DNA of 7,492 bases from Ruminococcaceae bacterium UBA6392. Its GTDB lineage: Bacteria; Bacillota; Clostridia; Oscillospirales; Acutalibacteraceae. Where the stretch lies: positions 1 through 7,492 of the forward strand of contig DJQG01000045.1 in assembly GCA_002438685.1 (NCBI GenBank), written 5' to 3'. Numbering within the stretch: the stretch's first letter is position 1; each line of letters starts with the position of its first letter. Under the pieces are notes generated by a model that saw nothing but the letters and a program-made list of their open reading frames with translations, did not search any database and was not told where the DNA came from. This document shows, one piece after another, positions 1-6,026 of this stretch. A program made the translations under genes and the position numbers.

Positions 1-28
1 GGTTCCCACAACGCAGTATCGCACGAAA

Positions 29-2668
29 TTACGCATTGGCGATCTTAGAGAGGCTGTCGTTAAGCATAGCTATCTTCTCGTTCAGCTTTCTCGCCGCTTC
101 ACGCTGAGCTTCAACGACCGGCGCGGGAGCTTTGGAGACGAAGTTCTCGTTGGAGAGCTTGGCGTTGATGCCGTCGAGCTGCTTCTGAGCAGAGGCGAGC
201 TCTTTGTTGAGCCTTGTGCGCTCGGCTTCGAAGTCAACGAGGTCGCCCATGGGGATATATATCTTTGCGGCGTCGGTGACGATGCAGACTGCGCCGTCTA
301 TCTCGATGCCATCCTCAACCTCGACCTCGGACGCGCCCGCAAGCTTCTGCATGAACTCGCCGGAGAGTCTGAAGGTATCGACATAAGAGGTGCTGATATA
401 TATTTTCGCCTTCTTTGAATGAGGAACGTTCATCTCGGCGCGGCGGTTTCTTATCGCCCTGACCGCGTCCATGATCATGTTCATCTGCTCTTCCTCTGCG
501 CTGAAGTTCAGAGAGTCGGAATACTGCGGCCAATCGGAGACCATTATGCTCACGCCCTCATGCGGCAGGGACTGCCAGATCTCCTCGGTCACGAACGGCA
601 TGAACGGATGGAGAAGCTTCAAAACGTTGGACATGACATATATGAGCACGCGCTTTGCGCACTGTGCGGGCTCACCGCCCTTTTGTAGGCGAATCTTCGC
701 AAGCTCGATATACCAATCGCAGAAAACATCCCAGATGAAATCATAGAGCTTCTGAACGGCGATGCCGAGCTCGAATCTCTCGAGATTGTCCGTAACCTCT
801 TTGACGAGGTCATTATAGAGGCTGAGCACCCACTTATCCTCGAGCGCAAGCTCATCGGGCAGACCCGCTTCTTCGGAGCCGTCGAGGTTCATGAGGATAA
901 AGCGCGCGGCGTTCCAGAGCTTGTTGGCAAAGTTGCGGCTTGCCTCAACCTTTTTGTCGGAATATCTCATGTCATTTCCGGGGCTGTTGCCGTTGGCAAG
1001 GGTGAAGCGCAGAGCGTCTGCGCCGTACTTATCAATGACCTCGAGCGGATCGATGCCGTTGCCGAGCGACTTCGACATCTTTCTGCCCTGCTCATCGCGG
1101 ACGAGTCCGTGGATGAGGACGGTATCGAACGGAACCTGACCGGTCTGCTCGATGCCGGAGAACATCATTCTCATGACCCAGAACGGGATTATATCGTAAC
1201 CTGTGACAAGGGTATTGGTAGGATAATAGCGCTTGAAATCCTCGCTGTCGGTATCCGGCCAGCCGAGAGTCGAGAACGGCCAGAGAGCCGAGGAGAACCA
1301 TGTATCAAGCGTATCGGGATCCTGATGGATATTGGTGCTGCCGCACTTCGAGCACTTGTCGGGAGCGGTTCTTGCAACGGTTATCTCGCCGCAGTCGTCG
1401 CAATACCATGCGGGGATGCGGTGACCCCACCAGAGCTGGCGGGAGATGCACCAGTCGCGGATATTCTCAAGCCAATGGAAATAGACTTTTTCAAAACGCT
1501 TCGGGACGAACTTTGTCTCGCCGTTCTTGACAGCGTCGATAGCGGGACCCGCGAGGGGCTTCATGCTGACGAACCACTGCTTTGAAACGCGTGGTTCAAC
1601 AGTAGTCGAGCAGCGGTAGCAGGTGCCGACATTGTGGTTATAATCCTCGACCTTGACGAGAGCACCCTCAGCCTCAAGATCCTTGACGATAGCTTTTCTC
1701 GCCTCGTATCTGTCCATGCCGGCGTACTTCGGATAGTCATCGACTATCTTTGCGTCATCGGTCAGGACATTGATAACGGGCAGGTTATGGCGCAGACCGA
1801 CCTCGAAATCGTTCGGGTCATGCGCGGGGGTTATCTTAACGACACCGGTACCGAAGTCTATCTCGACATAATCATCGGCGACAACGGGTATCTCACGGTG
1901 GACTATGGGCAGGATAAGCGTCTTGCCGACGATATCCTTATATCTCTCATCATTGGGGTTGACGGCGACCGCAGTATCGCCGAGCAGAGTCTCGGGTCGG
2001 GTCGTTGCAAGCTCTAGATAGCCGCTTCCGTCCTTGAAAGGATAGCGAAGATGCCAGAAATGACCCGCCTGATCCTCATATTCGACCTCGGCATCGGAGA
2101 TCGAGGTCAGGCAATGGGGGCACCAGTTGATTATTCTCTCGCCCCTGTAAATAAGTCCCTTTTCATAGAGGTTGCAGAAGACCTCGTTGACGGCTTTATT
2201 GCAGCCCTCGTCGAGGGTGAAGCGCTCGCGCTCCCAGTCGCAGGACGAACCCAGCTTCTTGAGCTGTTCGATTATTCTGCCGCCGAACTTCTCTTTCCAC
2301 GCCCACGCGCGCTCGAGGAAGCCTTCGCGACCGACATCGTCCTTTGTAAGACCTTCTTTTGCCATAGCTTCGACTATCTTCGCCTCGGTGGCGATAGAAG
2401 CGTGGTCGGTGCCGGGCAGCCAGAGAGTATCATAGCCCTGCATACGGTGGTAGCGGATAAGTATATCCTGAAGAGTATTGTCAAGAGCATGACCCATATG
2501 GAGCTGACCCGTGATGTTCGGAGGGGGAATAACTATAGTATAGGGTTTCTTCTCCGGGTCGGGTACGGCGTGGAAGAAATTGCCGTCGAGCCAGAATTTA
2601 TAGGTTCTGTCCTCCACTTCCTTCGGATCATACTGTTTTGCGAGTTCCTTTGCCATAACATAATCCAT
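29..2668 (-). CDS. valS: Valine--tRNA ligase (valyl-tRNA synthetase)
   Basis: This class I aminoacyl-tRNA synthetase charges tRNA-Val with valine in the cytoplasm and hydrolyses mischarged Thr-tRNA. At 879 residues it is full length for the family. Visible motifs, in order: the HIGH signature as HMGH (57-60) after PPPNITGQL; GTDHA (86-90); a first zinc-type cysteine set, CPHC (183-186) with CYRC (350-353); the editing (CP1) domain with TTRPET (222-227) and HDPND (283-287); RDWCISRQLWWGHRIP (404-419); a second cysteine set, CDDC (423-426) and CSKC (439-442); KMSKS (530-534); an anticodon-binding domain from about 610 to 750; and a C-terminal coiled-coil arm (about 808-877). The start is uncertain. 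For the ATG at 2668 the GGAG lies only 2 bases upstream, which is too close; for the in-frame ATG at 2656 (MAKELAKQYDP) it lies 14 bases upstream. I keep the longer form. No promoter of its own is visible, so it is probably read from the hydrolase promoter upstream. Confidence 0.97.
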   Translation of the reverse strand: MDYVMAKELAKQYDPKEVEDRTYKFWLDGNFFHAVPDPEKKPYTIVIPPPNITGQLHMGHALDNTLQDILIRYHRMQGYDTLWLPGTDHASIATEAKIVEAMAKEGLTKDDVGREGFLERAWAWKEKFGGRIIEQLKKLGSSCDWERERFTLDEGCNKAVNEVFCNLYEKGLIYRGERIINWCPHCLTSISDAEVEYEDQAGHFWHLRYPFKDGSGYLELATTRPETLLGDTAVAVNPNDERYKDIVGKTLILPIVHREIPVVADDYVEIDFGTGVVKITPAHDPNDFEVGLRHNLPVINVLTDDAKIVDDYPKYAGMDRYEARKAIVKDLEAEGALVKVEDYNHNVGTCYRCSTTVEPRVSKQWFVSMKPLAGPAIDAVKNGETKFVPKRFEKVYFHWLENIRDWCISRQLWWGHRIPAWYCDDCGEITVARTAPDKCSKCGSTNIHQDPDTLDTWFSSALWPFSTLGWPDTDSEDFKRYYPTNTLVTGYDIIPFWVMRMMFSGIEQTGQVPFDTVLIHGLVRDEQGRKMSKSLGNGIDPLEVIDKYGADALRFTLANGNSPGNDMRYSDKKVEASRNFANKLWNAARFILMNLDGSEEAGLPDELALEDKWVLSLYNDLVKEVTDNLERFELGIAVQKLYDFIWDVFCDWYIELAKIRLQKGGEPAQCAKRVLIYVMSNVLKLLHPFMPFVTEEIWQSLPHEGVSIMVSDWPQYSDSLNFSAEEEQMNMIMDAVRAIRNRRAEMNVPHSKKAKIYISTSYVDTFRLSGEFMQKLAGASEVEVEDGIEIDGAVCIVTDAAKIYIPMGDLVDFEAERTRLNKELASAQKQLDGINAKLSNENFVSKAPAPVVEAQREAARKLNEKIAMLNDSLSKIANA

Positions 2669-2670
2669 TT

Positions 2671-2727
2671 CTCCGGCGAATAGATTTTACATGAACGCTG
2701 ATTGCTCCGCGCCGGAGGAGCAGCGTT
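2671..2727 (-). promoter_or_regulatory. valS leader hairpin with possible SD-pairing loop
   Basis: In the gap between the hydrolase stop and valS, bases 2694-2700 pair with 2721-2727 (7 bp) and 2705-2708 pair with 2717-2720 (4 bp). A 4-base bulge and an 8-base loop complete the hairpin. On the valS strand no U-run follows, so it is not a canonical intrinsic terminator. The loop region 2710-2717 reads CTCCGGCG on the minus strand. This is the exact complement of CGCCGGAG at 2671-2678, which contains the GGAG in front of valS. The pairing is seen in the sequence; a role in controlling valS translation or mRNA stability is inference. The T-box core motif (AGGGUGGNACCGCG) is absent. Confidence 0.45.
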
Positions 2728-2740
2728 GGTTTTACAAAAA

Positions 2741-3673
2741 TTAAAGTCCGTTTGAGCCGAGGAATCCGAGCGTTACGCCCGCAAGCTCATCGGCACGGTT
2801 CTCGTTGCACATATGTCCGCCTTTTTTGACTTCATATGTCTCGGCATCCGCGAGAGCGGAGTTGACCTGAATCTTCATCCACGGCATCAGAACAAGATCA
2901 TACTGCGCCTGGACGAGGAGCACCGGCATATCTATTTTTGACACGGCTTCGAGGTCGGTCGGGCGAGCGTTGAACATCATGCTTATCATGCTCTCGCCGG
3001 TATAGTCGACAGCGAGAGGATCCGCCACAGCGGAGACATCATAGTTCATTGAAAAATCCCAATCGACAAAAGCCGCGAGCAGGACTACGCGCATAAGCGG
3101 AGTCACTTTTGTGCCGTATTTGAGGAAAGCCGACATGAATTTGCCCATAAAGGCATTGTTCATCATGCTCTCCATAAACGACGGAGTCTTGCTGACGGGT
3201 GCGGGGCAATAGAGCATAAGAGCTTTGAGCTCCGGAGTTTCGCAGGCTATGTTCATAGCGACTCCGCCGCCCATTGAATGACCTGCCAAAATCCACTCAT
3301 CCATCGGAGCAATCGAGAGCATGAGCTTCTCAATCAGTTCTTCACGGTCGACATGTCTGACATCGGCAGTCTCACGAGTCGTATAACCGAAGCTGGGAAG
3401 ATCGGCAAGCACACACTCATAGCCGTTCTCGCTCATGAGCTTCGCCATCGGCTCCCACGAATAAGTCGAGCAGCCGAAGCCGTGGAGCATCATTATCCTG
3501 CCGCGAAAGTCCCCTTGCGCTTCAAAGACGCGGTAATGTACGCTGTAATCGCCGTACTCAAAAAATTCACTGTTATCAAACGGGGTCTGCGTTTTTGCAA
3601 AAGCCGTAACGGATACTGCCATTATCATGACTGCCGCAAGCAGTACCGCCGCGGCGGCTTTTAACTTTTTCAA
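2741..3673 (-). CDS. Exported alpha/beta-fold serine hydrolase
   Basis: This 310-residue hydrolase of unknown substrate probably acts outside the membrane. The N-terminus is a classic Sec signal peptide: MKKLK, a hydrophobic core to about residue 20, and a likely signal peptidase I site after AFA (24-26). The mature part has the alpha/beta-hydrolase landmarks: oxyanion-hole HGFG (64-67), nucleophile elbow GHSMGG (131-136) with Ser133, probable acid Asp259 in QYDLV after a beta strand, and catalytic His287 in GGHM. A helical Met-rich cap lies between about 155 and 240. Ser at the nucleophile argues against a haloalkane dehalogenase; esterase, lipase-like or peptidase-type activity are all possible. 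The start is TTG at 3673, supported by GAGGG six bases upstream and by the lysine-rich signal-peptide start that follows. It has its own strong promoter and probably reads on into valS 72 bases downstream, but no functional link to valS is known to me. Confidence 0.9.
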   Translation of the reverse strand: MKKLKAAAAVLLAAVMIMAVSVTAFAKTQTPFDNSEFFEYGDYSVHYRVFEAQGDFRGRIMMLHGFGCSTYSWEPMAKLMSENGYECVLADLPSFGYTTRETADVRHVDREELIEKLMLSIAPMDEWILAGHSMGGGVAMNIACETPELKALMLYCPAPVSKTPSFMESMMNNAFMGKFMSAFLKYGTKVTPLMRVVLLAAFVDWDFSMNYDVSAVADPLAVDYTGESMISMMFNARPTDLEAVSKIDMPVLLVQAQYDLVLMPWMKIQVNSALADAETYEVKKGGHMCNENRADELAGVTLGFLGSNGL

Positions 3674-3679
3674 ACCGTT

Positions 3680-3684
3680 CCCTC
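3680..3684 (-). promoter_or_regulatory. RBS fixing the TTG start of the hydrolase
   Basis: The minus strand reads GAGGG followed by a 6-base spacer and then TTG at 3673. This is normal Shine-Dalgarno spacing, so the non-ATG start is well supported. Confidence 0.75.
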
Positions 3685-3705
3685 TTTTCCGATGAATTAC
3701 TCTAT

Positions 3706-3734
3706 ATTATCACATTCAGAAGCGTTTTTGTCAA
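3706..3734 (-). promoter_or_regulatory. Sigma-A-type promoter of the hydrolase (and probably valS)
   Basis: The minus strand has a perfect -35 box, TTGACA (3729-3734), a 17-base spacer, and a -10 box GATAAT (3706-3711, one mismatch to TATAAT). Transcription would start near 3699, leaving a leader of roughly 26 bases before the TTG start that includes the GAGGG site. It is one of the two clearest promoters in the window. Confidence 0.75.
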
Positions 3735-3748
3735 GAGATTTAACGCTT
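3720..3748. repeat. 7-bp inverted repeat around the hydrolase -35 box
   Basis: AAGCGTT (3720-3726) and AACGCTT (3742-3748) form a perfect inverted repeat separated by 15 bases, and the spacer together with part of the left arm's flank holds the minus-strand TTGACA box (3729-3734). On the plus strand the right arm runs into a T-run (3747-3751), about 20 bases before the flippase start. It could therefore be an operator for the divergent pair or a weak terminator/attenuator hairpin. The repeat is seen directly; either function is inference, and the stem is short with a large loop. Confidence 0.4.
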
Positions 3749-3760
3749 TTTGACTTCTCC

Positions 3761-3765
3761 GGAGG
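3761..3765 (+). promoter_or_regulatory. RBS fixing the flippase start at 3771
   Basis: A consensus GGAGG with a 5-base spacer precedes the ATG at 3771. This favours that start over the in-frame TTG at 3750, which would place the SD inside the coding region. Confidence 0.85.
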
Positions 3766-3770
3766 CAAAA

Positions 3771-5354
3771 ATGAAGAACACGAAACGGCTTCTCATAAAC
3801 ACGCTGACGCTCGCCGCGACATCGTTTCTCATGCGCACGGTCGGCGTTGCATTCAATGTATATCTGACCGGGCGGCTGGGCGCGGCGGGAATAGGACTTT
3901 TTTCGCTCGTCACGGACGTATACGCGATGGCGCTGACATTTTCGTTTGCGGGTCTGCCGCTCGCATCGACGCGGCTCACAGTCGAAGATTCCGGAAAAAA
4001 TGCCGGGCAGGGCGCGTGGATAATGCGGCGGTGTGCACTCTACGGGCTTACGGTCGGGTGCATGATGCTCACAGCCGTATGGTTCGGCGCGGAGCTGATA
4101 GCAAAATTGTGGCTCGGCGACATACGCACGGCATCATCGCTTCGCATACTCGCGCTGAGCCTCCCCGCGGCGTCGGTCGGCTGCGCGTTCAGTGGATATT
4201 TCACGGCGCGGCGCACGGTGCTCAAATACGCGGCGGTGCAGATATTCGAGCAGGCGGTAAAAATAGCGGTCTCTGTTCTGACGCTGCGATTCTGGGCGGC
4301 AAAGGGCGCGGAATACGCCTGCGACGCGGTGGCGCTCGGCATAACGATATCGCAGATAAGCTCGCTGATATGCGCCTTTTTGCTCTATAAATCAACGAAG
4401 CATCAAAAGCCGAAAGAAAAAACAACCGGCGGACTTCAAGCCCTGCTGCGCATTGCGCTCCCGGATGCCGCCGGGTCATGCGCACGCTCGGTTCTGCTGA
4501 CGATAGAGCACCTGCTGATTCCCGTGGGGTTTCGCAAATCGGGGCACAGTGCGGGCGGGGCAATGACGCTCTACGGAGTCATTCACGGCATGGCTCTGCC
4601 GGTCACACTCTACCCTGCCGCCATAATGACGGCTCTTGCGAGCATGCTCGTCCCGGAATTTGCCGAATGTGCGGCGCGCGGCAACAGAAACAGGATAGAC
4701 AGCATGGCGGCGCGGGCGATAAAAATAACCGTGCTGTTTTCGATGGGCACGGCGGGGATAATGTTCATTTTTTCCGAGGGGCTGTCGCAGTGCATCTACG
4801 GGGACGGGCAATGCGCGGAATATCTGCGCGTGCTCGCGCCGCTGCTGCCGATAATGTACACGGACACGACAGTTGACGGAATACTCAAGGGACTCGACCA
4901 GCAGGTCTATTCGATGAGATATAATATAATCGACTCCGCGATGTGCGTCGTGCTCGTGCTGATACTCATCCCGAAATACTCCGTAAAGGGCTATGTCGCG
5001 ATACTTTTTATCAGCGAGATAGTGAACTTTTCGCTGAGCATACACAGGCTTTCAAAAGTTTGCACGCTCGAAATAAATATCATGGATTCGATAATAAAGC
5101 CCGCCGTCTGCGTGACGGCTTCGTTTCTTACGGGACTGCTGCTCTCCTCGGCGCAGGGCAGCGGAAAAGCCGCGCTTACAATCATAATAACTGTCAACGC
5201 GGCGGTGTATATTCTTCTACTGATGCTCACGGGCAGCATCTCGGCGCAGGATATTATTTGGTTCAAAAATATCTTTTCGCGCGGCTCAGAATCTGAAAAA
5301 AGAGGGCTCTGCGCTGCTCGGATAAACAACCGTCAGCGTTCCCTGAGCGACTGA
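3771..5354 (+). CDS. SpoVB-like polysaccharide flippase (MOP/MATE superfamily)
   Basis: This 527-residue multi-pass membrane protein should move lipid-linked sugar precursors across the cytoplasmic membrane, as SpoVB, MurJ and Wzx relatives do. The N-terminus, with helices from about residue 8 and RTVG followed by YLTGRLGAAGIGLFSLV, resembles the start of Clostridia SpoVB-like proteins. Repeated hydrophobic segments run to about residue 488, broadly consistent with around 12-14 helices. A cytoplasm-like charged stretch at 206-220 (KSTKHQKPKEK) divides the two halves. The length matches SpoVB (about 520). The start at ATG 3771 has a perfect GGAGG. The last 22 residues (506-527, Arg/Ser-rich) are encoded on the strand opposite the 3' end of thiN and look like a non-conserved tail. 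No clear plus-strand promoter is visible in the 97-base upstream gap. The substrate (peptidoglycan precursor, teichoic-acid-like or capsule unit) cannot be told. MATE drug exporter is a less likely alternative. Confidence 0.88.
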   Translation: MKNTKRLLINTLTLAATSFLMRTVGVAFNVYLTGRLGAAGIGLFSLVTDVYAMALTFSFAGLPLASTRLTVEDSGKNAGQGAWIMRRCALYGLTVGCMMLTAVWFGAELIAKLWLGDIRTASSLRILALSLPAASVGCAFSGYFTARRTVLKYAAVQIFEQAVKIAVSVLTLRFWAAKGAEYACDAVALGITISQISSLICAFLLYKSTKHQKPKEKTTGGLQALLRIALPDAAGSCARSVLLTIEHLLIPVGFRKSGHSAGGAMTLYGVIHGMALPVTLYPAAIMTALASMLVPEFAECAARGNRNRIDSMAARAIKITVLFSMGTAGIMFIFSEGLSQCIYGDGQCAEYLRVLAPLLPIMYTDTTVDGILKGLDQQVYSMRYNIIDSAMCVVLVLILIPKYSVKGYVAILFISEIVNFSLSIHRLSKVCTLEINIMDSIIKPAVCVTASFLTGLLLSSAQGSGKAALTIIITVNAAVYILLLMLTGSISAQDIIWFKNIFSRGSESEKRGLCAARINNRQRSLSD

Positions 5355-5924
5355 TATTTCACTCATTTTGCCGACAAATTCATTGCTGACGCCGAGGGCG
5401 TATGTGTTCTTCAAGGTGCTGTTTTTGAGCTCATATTTGAGTCCGCTTATAGTGACACCCGATGAGATATCCGAATGGGAGAACACGGAAATAACGCCGT
5501 TTGCGTTCTCGTCGAAAAGAATTCTGCCGTTTGTTATCGAAGTGAACGAAGTTTCGCGCGCGTCGATAATCGCGGTCATTCCGCGCCTTGACAGAGACGA
5601 GATGAGCTGGATATTCGCAAGAGTATGGTCGGCTCTGCCGCCCGATGCGCCGTAGAGAATGAAATTTTTATATCCGCGCATCACGCCCTCCGTGACCGCC
5701 GCGCCCATATCGGTATCGTTCTTTTCGCAGGGCAGGACGATAATATTCCGCCCGTTCGGAGTGTGCCCAAGGGAATCAAAATCGCCTATGACTAAATCCG
5801 GCGTTATGCCGAGGTTCTGAAGATACAGCAGACCTTTATCGGCAGCGATAACAAAATCTCCCTCCCCTATCGGGCGGATTCCGAAGAAGTCACCGCCGCC
5901 GACTATATGACAAACTTTGTTCAT
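5286..5924 (-). CDS. thiN: Thiamine pyrophosphokinase (thiamine diphosphokinase)
   Basis: This 212-residue cytoplasmic enzyme transfers pyrophosphate from ATP to thiamine, giving thiamine diphosphate. The length matches the Bacillus ThiN type. Family motifs are all present: AADKG (27-31), GDFDS (47-51), EKNDTDM (67-73) with the Asp/Asn metal and substrate residues, GASGGRADH (92-100) followed by TLAN, and the C-terminal thiamine-binding part with GLKYEL (161-166) and GVSNEF (178-183). I start it at ATG 5924, which has GGTG five bases upstream. An in-frame TTG at 5954 would add 10 residues, but it has no SD and overlaps the -10 box, upstream of the expected transcript start. The gene is a single-gene unit with its own promoter and is not in the rpe-rsgA context often seen for thiN. 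Its last 22 codons and stop overlap the convergent flippase gene. No TPP riboswitch is seen upstream. Confidence 0.94.
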   Translation of the reverse strand: MNKVCHIVGGGDFFGIRPIGEGDFVIAADKGLLYLQNLGITPDLVIGDFDSLGHTPNGRNIIVLPCEKNDTDMGAAVTEGVMRGYKNFILYGASGGRADHTLANIQLISSLSRRGMTAIIDARETSFTSITNGRILFDENANGVISVFSHSDISSGVTISGLKYELKNSTLKNTYALGVSNEFVGKMSEISVAQGTLTVVYPSSAEPSFFRF

Positions 5925-5927
5925 AAT

Positions 5928-5933
5928 ATCACC
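5928..5933 (-). promoter_or_regulatory. RBS fixing the thiN start at 5924
   Basis: GGTGAT on the minus strand places GGTG five bases before the ATG at 5924. The alternative TTG at 5954 has only A/T-rich sequence in front of it. Confidence 0.6.
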
Positions 5934-5953
5934 GTCCGTTTGTTCCTTTGACA

Positions 5954-5982
5954 ATTATATATCATTAATCACAATTTTTCAA
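5954..5982 (-). promoter_or_regulatory. Sigma-A-type promoter of thiN
   Basis: The minus strand has TTGAAA (5977-5982), exactly 17 bases, then a perfect TATAAT (5954-5959). The expected transcript start near 5947 gives a leader of about 23 bases, too short for a riboswitch. Confidence 0.75.
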
Positions 5983-5990
5983 TCATATAC

Positions 5991-6021
5991 GAAAAGCCGC
6001 CCCGGAATATATCCGGAGCGG
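5991..6021 (-). terminator. Intrinsic terminator of the LCP gene
   Basis: On the minus strand CCGCTCCGG (6013-6021) pairs with CCGGGGCGG (5997-6005) through 9 bp with one G-U. A 7-base AT-rich loop separates the arms, and a C and TTTT (5992-5995) follow. It begins 5 bases past the LCP stop codon and ends just before the thiN promoter. Confidence 0.85.
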
Positions 6022-6026
6022 TAATT

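Noticed and set aside
2051..2683. Long plus-strand open frame (210 codons) opposite valS
   Set aside because: It lies wholly antisense to strongly conserved valS motifs, has no recognisable domain and no SD. It is a by-product of the valS codon pattern, as are the shorter plus-strand frames at 1109-1585 and 1634-2017.
2669..2740. T-box leader for valS
   Set aside because: The gap is only 72 bases and lacks the AGGGUGGNACCGCG antiterminator motif and any specifier stem.
2714..2754. GGAGGAG followed by TTG giving a 9-codon plus-strand mini-frame
   Set aside because: The GGAGGAG is one side of the leader hairpin, the frame is tiny, and no plus-strand promoter or gene is nearby.
3692..4390. Plus-strand frame of 232 codons and minus-strand frame at 4476-5045 overlapping the flippase
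   Set aside because: They conflict with the flippase, which has a perfect SD and clear membrane-protein character. Their translations are Arg/His-rich and low in recognisable content.
5286..5301. TCAGA-A-TCTGA inverted repeat next to an A-run as terminator for thiN or the flippase
   Set aside because: The stem is 5 bp with a one-base centre, too tight to fold. The U-run would precede it on the thiN strand, and on the plus strand it is followed by A's, not T's.
5925..6026. TPP riboswitch before thiN
   Set aside because: None of the conserved TPP-aptamer segments (CUGAGA, ACC...GAUCUGG) is present, and the promoter leaves a leader of only about 23 bases.
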